Source: Desulfurispira natronophila (GTDB lineage: Bacteria > Chrysiogenota > Chrysiogenetes > Chrysiogenales > Chrysiogenaceae). From it: a DNA stretch of 64,000 nucleotides. Positions 43,392-52,650 of this stretch are shown here, one piece after another. Position numbers and translations under genes: made by a program. Below the pieces are notes generated by a model that was not told where the DNA came from, did no database searches, and saw only the letters and a program-made list of their open reading frames with translations. The DNA lies in contig NZ_JACHID010000004.1 of NCBI RefSeq assembly GCF_014203025.1, positions 124,001 through 188,000 on the forward strand, given 5' to 3'. The first letter of the stretch is position 1, and each line of letters begins with the position of its first letter.

Positions 43392-45290
43392 ATGACTGCA
43401 CAAACCATGGAATTTAAAACCGAAGTTCAGCAGCTGCTGGATCTGATGATCCACTCCCTCTACTCCCACAAGGAAATTTTTCTGCGGGAACTTATATCTA
43501 ACGCCTCGGATGCTATCGACAAAGTTCGTTACATGGCTCTTACTGACAGCTCACTGCTGGAAGGTGATGACGATGGTAAGATCAAGCTTATTGTCGATAA
43601 AGACGCGGGGACCGTAACTGTCCGTGACAACGGTATCGGTATGAATCAGGAAGATGCCATATCGGCTCTTGGTACCATTGCCCACTCCGGCACCAAAGAG
43701 TTCTTGCAGGCTCTTAAAAGTGAAGAGGTTAAAGAGAATCCGGAGCTCATCGGTCAGTTTGGTGTCGGGTTTTATGCCTCTTTTATGGTGGCATCCAAAG
43801 TGACGGTGCGCACTCGCAAAGCCGGCGAGCCTGCTGAAAATGGTATTGTATGGGAGTCTGCTGCCGATGGCTCCTACACCATTGACCAGTGCCACAAGGA
43901 GAGTCGCGGCACGGAGGTGATCCTGACCCTCAAAGAAGATGAGAAGGAGTTTCTCGACCAGTGGCAGCTGCGCAATATCGTACGCCGCTACTCCGACTAT
44001 ATCGAATACCCCATTGTCATGGACACAGAAAAGACTGAAGGTGAGGGGGATGACGCCACGACGATTATCGAGGAGGAAACTCTCAACTCTCGCAAGGCGT
44101 TGTGGCTCAAGGATAAGGCGGAAATAAGTGAGGAAGAGTACCACGAGTTCTATAAGCACGTGGCCCACGATTTTACCGATCCCGCTCAGGTAATCCACTA
44201 CCATGCCGAGGGCACTACGGAATTCTCCACCCTGCTCTATGTTCCGTCACGGGCCCCCTACGACCTTTTTTACAAAGACTTCAAGATAGGCCCCACCCTC
44301 TATGTGCGTCGTGTGCAGATTATGGAGCACTGTGAAGACCTGGTTCCCCTCTACCTGCGCTTTGTCAAAGGAGTGGTTGAGTCTGCCGATTTGCCTCTCA
44401 ATGTTTCCCGAGAAATCCTGCAGAAAAACCGGCAGGTAGAGCAAATACGCAAGACCATCACCAAGAAGGTGCTGGATACTTTGGGAGATATGAAGCGGGA
44501 TGAATACGACAAGTATGTGGATTTCTACAAGGAGTTCGGCAAGGTATTAAAAGAGGGGGTCCACTACGATCCCAAGCGCAAGGACACTATCGCTGATCTG
44601 CTGCTTTTCGAGTCTACCCAGACAGAAGCCGGTACCTATACCGATTTGCAGTCCTATATCAATCGCATGCCCGCCGAACAGGAGCACATTTACTATATTA
44701 CTGGTGAGAGTCGCCGCGAGGTGGAGGGATCCCCCTACCTGGAGGCCTTCCGCGAAAAGGGCTACGAAGTCCTCTTTATGCTGGATGAAATTGATGACTT
44801 TATTGCCAGCAGCCTGGCTGAGTGCCGGGAAAAATCGTTTCAGTCTGCTGTCAAAGGCGATATTACTCTGGGCAAAGAGGATGAGGAAAAGAAGAAAGAA
44901 GCTCAGGAGAAACACAAGGATCTGCTGGAGCTGATAAAAAATGAATTGGGAGACAGTGTGCAGGAAGTGCGCCTCTCCGGTCGCCTCAAGGATTCCCCCT
45001 GTTGCCTGGTGACGGGAGCCTCAGACATGGATCCCCAAATGGAAAAGATTCTTAAGTCCATGGGGCAGGAGGTCCCCAGTGGCTCCCGCATCCTGGAGCT
45101 CAACCCGGACCACATGCTCTTTGGTGCCATGAATGGCCTGTACAGCAAAGACAAGGAGAGCGGCCAGCTCAAAGAGTACGCCCAGCTCCTTTACGATCAG
45201 GCGCTAATCCTGGAAGGTTCCAAGCCGGTAGATCCGGCCCGCTACGGCCAGGCCATTGCCCGCATCATGGCGGAAAACGCCATGCGTTGA
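43392..45290 (+). CDS. htpG: Molecular chaperone HtpG (Hsp90)
   Basis: ATP-dependent chaperone of the Hsp90 family. The 632-aa protein starts MTAQTMEFKTEVQQLLDL. It has the GHKL ATP pocket with ELISNASDAIDK, RDNGIGM and IGQFGVGFYASFM, then the middle domain (RFVKGVVESADLPLNVSRE) and the C-terminal dimerisation domain (about 510-632). GGAGG precedes the ATG; the frame extends 17 codons into the CIRCE element, which is not coding. Confidence 0.97.
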   Translation: MTAQTMEFKTEVQQLLDLMIHSLYSHKEIFLRELISNASDAIDKVRYMALTDSSLLEGDDDGKIKLIVDKDAGTVTVRDNGIGMNQEDAISALGTIAHSGTKEFLQALKSEEVKENPELIGQFGVGFYASFMVASKVTVRTRKAGEPAENGIVWESAADGSYTIDQCHKESRGTEVILTLKEDEKEFLDQWQLRNIVRRYSDYIEYPIVMDTEKTEGEGDDATTIIEEETLNSRKALWLKDKAEISEEEYHEFYKHVAHDFTDPAQVIHYHAEGTTEFSTLLYVPSRAPYDLFYKDFKIGPTLYVRRVQIMEHCEDLVPLYLRFVKGVVESADLPLNVSREILQKNRQVEQIRKTITKKVLDTLGDMKRDEYDKYVDFYKEFGKVLKEGVHYDPKRKDTIADLLLFESTQTEAGTYTDLQSYINRMPAEQEHIYYITGESRREVEGSPYLEAFREKGYEVLFMLDEIDDFIASSLAECREKSFQSAVKGDITLGKEDEEKKKEAQEKHKDLLELIKNELGDSVQEVRLSGRLKDSPCCLVTGASDMDPQMEKILKSMGQEVPSGSRILELNPDHMLFGAMNGLYSKDKESGQLKEYAQLLYDQALILEGSKPVDPARYGQAIARIMAENAMR

Positions 45291-45338
45291 TAGTTGGATA
45301 AATTTCTGTAAGCACCAGATTTTTCCCTCAACATTTCA

Positions 45339-45376
45339 CCGCCCTCCGCAATAGATAGCGGAGGGCGGTTGTCGTT
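45339..45376 (+). terminator. Intrinsic terminator downstream of htpG
   Basis: A perfect 11-bp stem CCGCCCTCCGC (45339-45349) / GCGGAGGGCGG (45358-45368) with an 8-nt loop and TTGTCGTT after it. The T-tract is imperfect, but the position just after htpG fits; it may also act on the convergent gene. Confidence 0.6.
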
Positions 45377-45416
45377 GGAGCTGGCATGAGCGAGCTGGTT
45401 TGACAGCAGCGAAATA

Positions 45417-46400
45417 CTATTGGTTGAAGCCGTAGTAGCGGCAGCGGGGGGTGATGCTGCGCAGGAAGGTGTCTGCCGGGGAACCAACATTGTAGGGCGT
45501 AATTCCCGGTCCTTCGGCGGTGACTTCCAGGTAGAAGCCGGTGCCGTATTTTATCTCGTAGGGAATCCAGATGAGATCGGTGCGGATGTTATGGTTGTCG
45601 TCCTTTTGTGCAAAATAAGAGAAGATTTCCGTGTCATTTCTTCGGTTTACACAGTTGGCAGAGACCTCGCGGGTAAACTCGTCGGGCTCGAAAAACCCTT
45701 CGTCCAAGCGCTGATAGCGCTTGGAGGCAACTTCGCGCACACTGGCAAAGTTGCCCCCGACTATGGGGTTGCTGCGATCAATGCGGTAACGACTAAAGCG
45801 TACGACTATGTGATTGCCGGCATCGTCGCGGTAGTGGAAAAGGTTGGGGCTGTTGATGTCCCGCACCTGATTAAAGCCGGTCTGCTCATCGTACCAGTAG
45901 GGCTCGGCCACGGGGGGGCGCTCCGGCTCCGGGTCGTGGGGGCTGGCGTAGGGTTCCAAGGCAATCTTAATGACTTCCAGGTTCAGGCTGTCCACCTGGC
46001 GACGCACCATAATGTGAAAGCGTTCGCCGTCCTGGTTCTGCCACAGGGGGAAATCCAGCTGTGCAGCGGGATTGGGCTCGGCCACCGGCTCCACCAGGGT
46101 TACGGCACCGGTTTGCTGATTGATGTTCACTGGCAGCTCTTCGGTGTAGTTGTAGATAAGGTAGTTGTCGGCTGCCAACTCATAGTGCAGTTCCACCGTG
46201 CGCTGCCAGGTGTTGCCCACCTGCTCAGGCTCGCCGGCTTCTACCGTAAGATCTGCCAGCTCCAGCCCTACCCGGTTTATGGCGATCTGGCTGCCGGTGT
46301 AGTGGAAGATGGTGTCGGGGTTGGTACTATCGAGTACCAAAGCATGGCTCAGAGCTGGTGTCAGCAGAAGCAGTATGGCCAGAAAGTTGATTTTGCGCAT
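45417..46400 (-). CDS. Secreted hypothetical protein
   Basis: A 327-aa protein with a clear signal peptide (MRKINFLAILLLLTPALSHA, cleavage near residue 20) and no other TM segment, so probably periplasmic or outer-membrane associated. The middle is rich in Pro/Glu (DPEPERPPVAEPYWYDE). A Cys pair (SANC and TPRC in the last third) could form a disulfide. I do not recognise the family. GGAG at the end of the upstream gene is its ribosome site. It is the last of three tightly packed envelope genes. Confidence 0.65.
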   Translation of the reverse strand: MRKINFLAILLLLTPALSHALVLDSTNPDTIFHYTGSQIAINRVGLELADLTVEAGEPEQVGNTWQRTVELHYELAADNYLIYNYTEELPVNINQQTGAVTLVEPVAEPNPAAQLDFPLWQNQDGERFHIMVRRQVDSLNLEVIKIALEPYASPHDPEPERPPVAEPYWYDEQTGFNQVRDINSPNLFHYRDDAGNHIVVRFSRYRIDRSNPIVGGNFASVREVASKRYQRLDEGFFEPDEFTREVSANCVNRRNDTEIFSYFAQKDDNHNIRTDLIWIPYEIKYGTGFYLEVTAEGPGITPYNVGSPADTFLRSITPRCRYYGFNQ

Positions 46401-46401
46401 A

Positions 46402-47286
46402 TTATTGCTCCACCGTGGGGGTAAAGGTGCTCATGATCAGCTCGGAAGTATCGGCCAGCAAGTTGTCGCCGGTGAGGTCGTGTTGGTTCTGCCCGTAAAA
46501 GTCGATGATAAAGTAGGTGAACTTGCGGTGGGGTTGACTGGTGGCGGCTATCGGGTAGATCAGGGCAGCGCGGCGGTAATTGTCGTGATAGACTACCCCG
46601 CTCTGGGGGTCTATCACATTTTCCTGTCCTGCCATATGCAGCAGGGTGTAGCGGGTGGTGCTGCCGGTGTACTCGAAGTCGGGAACGGAAAAGCTGGCAG
46701 AGATACCCCGATTGGCGTACTCGTCCTCTATCTTTTGTTTGTCACCACTCATCATACGGTCGTAGGTCTGGTGGCCGACCAGCACTCGAAAGCGTCCGTA
46801 TTCAAGGCGGTAAAGGGGGTTTGTGTAGGCAATGGGATAGTTCTGCTCTTCGTCTATGCGCACTTTTTCTGTGCTGGAAAAAAAGAGGGAGTTCTCGGTG
46901 CGAGTGGCCATTTCAAACATTTGCTCCAGGGCAATAGCAAAACGGTGGTCACCCCGCCACATCTCCACGGTCTGGCTGGGCGGCTCCAGTACATCCAGGG
47001 CTGTCAGCTCAAAAACCTGCTCCTCCGCGTTCCACTCGTAGCTGGGTCTGACCCGGGTTTCCCGGGAAAGTTCGGAGAATTCGTGTCCTGTCACCTCCAG
47101 CTGTCCGGTTTCTGCTAGCTGCCGTGCGTCATCCACTTCACTGGCGGTAAAATAGGCAGACTCAATGCTGAAGCCCTCTTCTGACTCGTAAGTGATAGTG
47201 CGATTTTCAGGCTTTATGATAAATCCCAGGCTCAGCACTCCCAGCACTAGAATCAGCGCAAGCCTTTGGTGCAGCAGTTTCCTCAT
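46402..47286 (-). CDS. Hypothetical membrane-anchored extracytoplasmic protein
   Basis: A 294-aa protein with one N-terminal hydrophobic segment (about 8-26, LALILVLGVLSLGFII) that may be an uncleaved anchor, then a soluble domain without Cys. I do not recognise the family. The start at 47286 is set by GGAGG 6 nt upstream and overlaps the stop of the preceding lipoprotein gene by 4 nt. The next gene starts within 2 nt of its stop. Confidence 0.6.
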   Translation of the reverse strand: MRKLLHQRLALILVLGVLSLGFIIKPENRTITYESEEGFSIESAYFTASEVDDARQLAETGQLEVTGHEFSELSRETRVRPSYEWNAEEQVFELTALDVLEPPSQTVEMWRGDHRFAIALEQMFEMATRTENSLFFSSTEKVRIDEEQNYPIAYTNPLYRLEYGRFRVLVGHQTYDRMMSGDKQKIEDEYANRGISASFSVPDFEYTGSTTRYTLLHMAGQENVIDPQSGVVYHDNYRRAALIYPIAATSQPHRKFTYFIIDFYGQNQHDLTGDNLLADTSELIMSTFTPTVEQ

Positions 47287-47714
47287 GGTCTGCCTCCGCA
47301 TACGGGGGGCTGATTTTTAGCATTGCAGATCGTGTAATCCTTTGAGGGGTCACCGTGAAGCACGATGTGCTGGTTGGGCTGAGGCTGGTCATCCTCGTAG
47401 TAAGCGGCGATGCCGTAATATAAACCGCTATCGATGGTGAAGTGGTACTGATAGTAGGCATTGGCATCCTTTAGCCTGGCCTGCCCGGTAAGTATTTTTC
47501 CGGAAGCCATTTGCACCGAGTCGGTTTGGGCGATCTCCACTATGTTGCCACTGACATGGGAAAGGACGTTGGCCACTTCAGTATGCCTGGCGGGGCTGCT
47601 ACTCCCGGATGAAGACGATTTTTGCTCATCAGCACTGCATCCACTGATGGCTATGACCATCAGGGCAAAGATAAGGACTCTGAAGGTGTGGGCGGGTTTT
47701 CGACAAGTAGCCAT
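47283..47714 (-). CDS. Small hypothetical lipoprotein
   Basis: A 143-aa protein with a basic start, a hydrophobic core and lipobox IAISGC (lipidated Cys26), then a Ser-rich linker (SSSSGSSS) and a ~95-residue domain ending in two Cys (CNAKNQPPVC) that may pair. AAGGA precedes the ATG at 47714. It heads a three-gene set that overlaps by 4 nt or is spaced by 1 nt. The family is unknown. Confidence 0.65.
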   Translation of the reverse strand: MATCRKPAHTFRVLIFALMVIAISGCSADEQKSSSSGSSSPARHTEVANVLSHVSGNIVEIAQTDSVQMASGKILTGQARLKDANAYYQYHFTIDSGLYYGIAAYYEDDQPQPNQHIVLHGDPSKDYTICNAKNQPPVCGGRP

Positions 47715-47797
47715 GGGAGTTCCTTTGCCCTGGGCAAGAGTGGCTGCGAGCAAACACTCTCGGAAAATAGGGGATTTTTCGGTTCTGATTACCTCCC

Positions 47798-48742
47798 CTA
47801 TCGGCACCAACGGTAAAAACCTTTATGGCAAACAATGAAGCCTTCCCGCTCCAGTTTCTGCAGCACTCGCTGTACCTGACGTTGTTTTCCTTTACCAATG
47901 GTACTTACCAGATCTTCTTTGGTGCACGGTCGCACTTGCAGCAAGCGGTGCAAGGCCTTTTCCATCTCTGAGTCGCACAGATGCGTGTCGTCAGCCTGGG
48001 AGGGTGTTGTACCAGGTTCTGGGCGGCTCACTATCTGGGCTGCGGGAAAGTAATGCCTGGCAATATCCTGCAGTTGCTTGCCGGAGGCACGGGGAAGATC
48101 CGTAACGGCGCCGGGGCGATCGACGGTTCCCAGCTGAATGCGTTGATGACGTATGCTCTGGCAGGCACTGGCTATGGCTTGTAGTTCGCTTGGGCTATCG
48201 TTGACACCGGGTACAATAAGCACTTCAATCCATATTTCTCCGGTAAACTGTTGAGAGAATTCCGCCAGAGATGAAAGTACTGAGCGGATATCAATTCCTG
48301 CAGCTGGTCGGTTGATGCGTTGGAAAATTTCCGGCGAGGCGGCGTCTATGGAGGGGACTATGAGGTCGAGGTGCTTGCACTCTGCCCACAGGGATCGGTC
48401 GGTCAGCAGGGTGCCGTTGGTGAGCAGGCAGATAGGGTGCTGCGGCCAATGCTCCTTGAGGTAGTCCACTAGCTCACCAAAGCGGCTATACAGTAAAGGC
48501 TCACCGGACCCGGCAAAGGTGATGAAGTCAAGGCGGGGCTGAGTTTCGAGAAAACTCTTCAGCTCCTGCTTCAGTTCGCTCAGGGGTACAAACTCCTGGC
48601 GCTGGCAGTCAAGGCGGGTTGTGCTTCCGCACTCACAATAGATGCAGTCTTCCGTGCAAGTTTTGTGGGGCAGCAGGTTGATCCCCAGGCTTAATCCCAG
48701 TCGACGCGAGGGCAGAGGGCCAAAAAGATGACTATCAGGCAT
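47798..48742 (-). CDS. Radical SAM protein (COG0731-like) with C-terminal winged helix
   Basis: A 314-aa protein starting MPDSHLFGPLPSRRLGLSLGINLLP, the start of a conserved family of unassigned radical SAM enzymes. The cluster motif is CTEDCIYC (C-x3-C-x2-C, about 29-36), followed by FAGSGEPLLY. Residues after about 240 look like a winged-helix domain (LLQVRPCTKEDLVSTIGKG, VQRVLQKLEREGFI). AAGGA precedes the ATG; an in-frame GTG lies six codons upstream. The substrate is unknown. Confidence 0.8.
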   Translation of the reverse strand: MPDSHLFGPLPSRRLGLSLGINLLPHKTCTEDCIYCECGSTTRLDCQRQEFVPLSELKQELKSFLETQPRLDFITFAGSGEPLLYSRFGELVDYLKEHWPQHPICLLTNGTLLTDRSLWAECKHLDLIVPSIDAASPEIFQRINRPAAGIDIRSVLSSLAEFSQQFTGEIWIEVLIVPGVNDSPSELQAIASACQSIRHQRIQLGTVDRPGAVTDLPRASGKQLQDIARHYFPAAQIVSRPEPGTTPSQADDTHLCDSEMEKALHRLLQVRPCTKEDLVSTIGKGKQRQVQRVLQKLEREGFIVCHKGFYRWCR

Positions 48743-48859
48743 GGTGATATCCTTTCCCACTCCTTATGTCCTATTTATTCCGAAAGGTGCCTTGTGCAGG
48801 AGTAAAGCGACCTTGCGAAATTTTCTCAACTACCTGTGTTTAGCAGATGGGCGTGCCCC

Positions 48860-48888
48860 TTTAAAAAGAGTGGCAAACAGGTTATGAT
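48860..48888 (+). promoter_or_regulatory. Sigma-70-like promoter of the PHP phosphatase gene
   Basis: TTTAAA (48860-48865), a 17-nt spacer and TATGAT (48883-48888), 64 nt before the ATG in a divergent gap. Confidence 0.4.
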
Positions 48889-48951
48889 GTAAAGCTAAAT
48901 TTTGCACTTCGATCACCGGATGTCGAGAGCAAAGTATTTGCCGGGGGACGC

Positions 48952-49761
48952 ATGCCATACGACTACCATTTACACTTGGAAAATGGACCTTGCAATACCG
49001 ATTGGATAAATAATTTTTACCAAACTGCCCAAAAACGTGGCTTGAGAGAAATTGGGTTCAGTGAGCACGCTTACCGCTTTCGGCAAGCTCGAGGGCTGCT
49101 CAATTCCCAGGCTGACGCCATGTATGATGAGGATATCGAGGAGTATATCGCTACGATAAAAGCAGCTCGCCAAATGGGCCTGCCAGTGCGACTGGGGATA
49201 GAAATGGACTACGTTGCCTCCCGCGAGGCGGGCATACGGGACTTTTTGGCGTCATTTCCCTGGGACTACATTATAGGGAGCGTGCACTGGATTGAGGACT
49301 GGGGGTTTGATCTGCCCAGCCACGCCCACGAGTGGCGAGAGCGTGATGTGGTTGATGTCTACTATACCTACTACGAGATTCTGCAGCAGGCTATCCGCTC
49401 CCAGCTTTTTGATATCATAGGTCATTTTGATGTCATCAAGGTTTTCGGCTACCGCCCTCCGGTCAACATCAATATGAGTGCTGTCTACGAGAGTACCGTT
49501 CGGCTAATGAAGGATTATGACACGGTTTTTGAGATAAGTACTGCCGGCCTGCGCAAGCCGGTGCGGGAAATTTATCCGGCTATGGATATACTAACCTTGG
49601 TGGCCAAGCACCGCCTGCCAGTGGTTGTGTCCAGCGATGCCCACTATCCTGCCGATGTGGGCCGTGATTTTGAGCTGGCCCTTCAGCTGGCTCGCGACGT
49701 AGGTATAAAAACGGTGGTGCGCTTTGAAAATCGTCAGCGCTATTATGAGGACTTGTCATGA
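48952..49761 (+). CDS. PHP-domain histidinol-phosphatase-like protein
   Basis: A 269-aa metal-dependent phosphoesterase of the PHP superfamily, resembling HisK/HisJ histidinol phosphatase. Metal ligands are visible: DYHLHLE at the start, GFSEHAYRF, GIEMDY, GSVHWIEDW, GHFDVIKVFG and VVSSDAHYPADVG. It overlaps the downstream HAD phosphatase by 4 nt. No other his genes are nearby, so the true substrate is open. Confidence 0.82.
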   Translation: MPYDYHLHLENGPCNTDWINNFYQTAQKRGLREIGFSEHAYRFRQARGLLNSQADAMYDEDIEEYIATIKAARQMGLPVRLGIEMDYVASREAGIRDFLASFPWDYIIGSVHWIEDWGFDLPSHAHEWRERDVVDVYYTYYEILQQAIRSQLFDIIGHFDVIKVFGYRPPVNINMSAVYESTVRLMKDYDTVFEISTAGLRKPVREIYPAMDILTLVAKHRLPVVVSSDAHYPADVGRDFELALQLARDVGIKTVVRFENRQRYYEDLS

Positions 49762-50405
49762 TTTCCCGTTTTCCCCGCTACCATGGGCTTATTTTCGATA
49801 TAGATGGCACTTTGCTGGACAGTCGTGATGTGATTATCTATTCCCTGGCAGATACCATACGGGAAATAATGGGAGTGGAGCTGAATCCGGACGAAATGGA
49901 TTGGGTTTTGGGGTGTCCCGGTGCGGTTACTCTGCAGAAGCTGGGGTGCCCCGATCCAGAACATGGTGTGCGTCAGTGGTACGAAAACTACGCCGACCAT
50001 GAGGAGCGCCTGGACTTTTTCCCAGGCATGGAGGAGGTCTTGCGCGATCTGAAACGACACTTTCCCCGCATGGCAGTAGTAACCAATAACCTGCGCTTTA
50101 AGTACAAGCTGCTGGAGCATCGCTTTGATTTGAAGCGTTTTTTTGATGTGGCTTTTTGCGTCGATGACGTGGCTCGCCCCAAACCTTGGCCAGATCCTAT
50201 GCTGGCAGTTTGTGAGCAGTGGGGTCTGCCGCCGGGACAGGCTGTCTATGTTGGTGACTCTGCTAACGACTTGCACAGCGCCCAGAGTGCCGGCACCGAT
50301 TTTATCTGTGCCGGCTGGGGAGCCTGGGATCGGGAGTTTTTTGAGCAGCGGCAAGTGCCCATTATGGATGATCCGATGGATTTACTTCGACTGCTAAGGT
50401 CTTGA
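49758..50405 (+). CDS. HAD-superfamily phosphatase (phosphoglycolate phosphatase-like)
   Basis: A 215-aa HAD hydrolase: motif I FDIDGTLLDSRD (about 14-25), a helical cap, motif II VVTNN, Lys in DVARPKPWPD and motif IV YVGDSANDLHSAQSAG. It is of the Gph/PpaX type. It is translationally coupled to the PHP gene (ATGA overlap), which suggests a shared phosphate-ester salvage or housecleaning step, but the substrate is not known. Confidence 0.85.
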   Translation: MISRFPRYHGLIFDIDGTLLDSRDVIIYSLADTIREIMGVELNPDEMDWVLGCPGAVTLQKLGCPDPEHGVRQWYENYADHEERLDFFPGMEEVLRDLKRHFPRMAVVTNNLRFKYKLLEHRFDLKRFFDVAFCVDDVARPKPWPDPMLAVCEQWGLPPGQAVYVGDSANDLHSAQSAGTDFICAGWGAWDREFFEQRQVPIMDDPMDLLRLLRS

Positions 50406-50482
50406 CAAGCTGCTGGAAAGTTTCTGCCAGTACCTTTGCTTTATTCTTGGTTTTTTGGGCGCCCTTGCATCTTGAGACTTTA

Positions 50483-52636
50483 TCACTCTTCCTTTGCCCC
50501 GAATTCCCGCTGTAAGAATCGCTTCAGTCCGTTGATGACATAGGGGTTAACGCTGAAAGTGCGATACCCCATGGCGATGAGCTGTCGCAGAATTGCTCGG
50601 TCCGTGGCCACTTCACCACATATTTCCACCGGGCGGTCCAGCTGCCGGGACTTGTCCAGCACCATCTGCAGCAGCCGCAAAAAGGCCGGGTTGTGCGGGT
50701 GATAATAGTTGCTCACCTGGGGGTCACCGCGATCCAAAGCGAAAAAGTATTGGAAAAGGTCGTTGGTTCCCACGCTGAAAAAGTCGGCTTTCGTAGCCAG
50801 CTCGTCCATGGCGAACACGGCGGAGGGGATCTCCAGCATGACACCGATTTGAGGGGTGGTCACATTCATTTCAGTGGCACGTTCAAGAATAATGTTGTGG
50901 ATGGCAAAAAATTCTTCGGGATCCGATACGAAGGGCACCATGATCTTTATGTCGTTGCGATGGGCGTTCTCACCGATTACCTGTAGCAGAGCCTCAATCT
51001 GCTCTTGCATAAATTGGCGCTCCCCCAGCAATAGACGGCTGCCACGGTATCCCAGGGCCGGGTTCTCCTCCTTGGACTCCTTGGTACTCTTTTTGTCTGA
51101 GCCAATATCAAAGAGGCGGAAGATGATGATTCCGTGCTCAAAGGCTTTTACTATCTGCCGATAGGTTTCTATTTGTTGGTTGCGGTCAAAGGCGCCATCA
51201 TTTTGCAGGTAAAATATCTCCGTGCGTACCAGGCCGATGCCGCAGGCGCTATCTTGCCCGGATTTTTGGGCATCCAGTAGGCTGGAGACATTAGCGTAGA
51301 AGCTCACGGACTCTCCGTCGGGAAGATTAATTGGGCCCTGGGGGGTAGGTCGACGCTGATCCAGCTGGCGGCGGCGCTGACTGTGCTGTTGCTGCTGGCC
51401 GCAGCGCCTGAGGGTCTCTTCAGTCGGGTTGATGATAACGGTACCTTGATAGCCGTCAACGATGATTTGCCGGGTATACTCAGTTACCTCAAACAGGTTG
51501 GTAATGCCGGTTACCGCGGGCATATTGCGGTTTTTAGCCAAAATAGCGGTGTGGGAAGTCACGCCATCGCGCTCGGTAATAAAGGCTGAAACCTTTTCCA
51601 GGTCGAGGGAGGCGGTTTCGCCGGGAGTGAGGCGGTCGGAGATGATAATACTGTTTTCTGTCAAATCAGCTTGCTTGGCAATGACTCCCAGGTGGGTCAT
51701 CAGCCGCTGGCAGATGTCGTCAATGTCGGCTGCCCGCTCACGCAGATAGGGGTCGCTGAAGGAATGAAATTTTTGAATCAGCTTGTCGGCAACGTGGCGT
51801 ACTGAAAAGGCTGCGCTCTTATGAAAATCTTGAATATGGCGCACAACCTCTTTCTTGAAACTACTGTCCTCAAGCATCAGCAGGTGGGTGTGGAAAATTT
51901 CTGATTCCGCTGCGGCACCCTGGCGCTTCATGCGGCGGGCCAGTACTCGCAAGTCTCTGCTCGTTCTGGAAAAGGCACTTTCCATGCTTTTGAGCTCGGC
52001 TTCCGGGTCAATGTCCACGGCAGCACTTTCAATAAAGCGATAGATAACTCGCACTGGATGACCAATGGCAATACCTTCCGACAGAGGTACCCCCTGCAGG
52101 ACCACTTCGTTGCCACTGGCGTAGCGGTCCATGTTCAGTGGGCTCTCCAGCATATAGTGGCGCAGTACGAGTCCGGATACCTGGGCCGCCACGGCGGTCA
52201 GGAGCTTTTGCTGCATACGGGTGTTGTTCTTGCGACGCTTGAACTGGAAAACCAGCACGCCAAAGGTGTGCAGGCTGCTTTTAAGGGGAATGCCGATAAA
52301 GGTCTGAAAGGGTTCCTCGCCAATGCCGGGGAAGTATTTGAATTGGGGATGTTGGTTGGCCTCGCGAATAAATGTGTACTCGTTGCTGGTGTACGCCAGG
52401 CCAGTCAGCCCTTCGCTGGTAAGCATGGAGACACTGTCAATGGCGTCCTGGTGCAACCCTTCGGTGGCTGCAAGGGTCAATGTCTGGTCATCATTGCGAT
52501 TGAGAAGGTAAATGGAGCAGACATCACTCTTCAGCTCGCGTTTGAGATAGGTGGTAATTTCTGTCAGCGCATTCTTGTGACAGGTAGAGTCGAGAATGAT
52601 GTTGCTGATATCAAGGAGGATTTCTATTTTATTCAC
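50483..52636 (-). CDS. ptsP: Nitrogen phosphotransferase enzyme I (EI-Ntr), PtsP
   Basis: PtsP takes phosphate from PEP and passes it to NPr and EIIA-Ntr, a chain that tunes nitrogen, potassium and other pathways. The 717-aa protein has an N-terminal GAF domain (about 1-160), then the full enzyme I: the N-terminal domain with the phospho-His in GVTSHTAILAKN, and the PEP-binding C-terminal domain with SVGTNDLFQYFFALDRG and ICGEVATD. A GAF domain separates PtsP from sugar-PTS PtsI. No NPr or EIIA gene is in view. Confidence 0.92.
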   Translation of the reverse strand: MNKIEILLDISNIILDSTCHKNALTEITTYLKRELKSDVCSIYLLNRNDDQTLTLAATEGLHQDAIDSVSMLTSEGLTGLAYTSNEYTFIREANQHPQFKYFPGIGEEPFQTFIGIPLKSSLHTFGVLVFQFKRRKNNTRMQQKLLTAVAAQVSGLVLRHYMLESPLNMDRYASGNEVVLQGVPLSEGIAIGHPVRVIYRFIESAAVDIDPEAELKSMESAFSRTSRDLRVLARRMKRQGAAAESEIFHTHLLMLEDSSFKKEVVRHIQDFHKSAAFSVRHVADKLIQKFHSFSDPYLRERAADIDDICQRLMTHLGVIAKQADLTENSIIISDRLTPGETASLDLEKVSAFITERDGVTSHTAILAKNRNMPAVTGITNLFEVTEYTRQIIVDGYQGTVIINPTEETLRRCGQQQQHSQRRRQLDQRRPTPQGPINLPDGESVSFYANVSSLLDAQKSGQDSACGIGLVRTEIFYLQNDGAFDRNQQIETYRQIVKAFEHGIIIFRLFDIGSDKKSTKESKEENPALGYRGSRLLLGERQFMQEQIEALLQVIGENAHRNDIKIMVPFVSDPEEFFAIHNIILERATEMNVTTPQIGVMLEIPSAVFAMDELATKADFFSVGTNDLFQYFFALDRGDPQVSNYYHPHNPAFLRLLQMVLDKSRQLDRPVEICGEVATDRAILRQLIAMGYRTFSVNPYVINGLKRFLQREFGAKEE

Positions 52637-52650
52637 GCCACATCCTGCAA

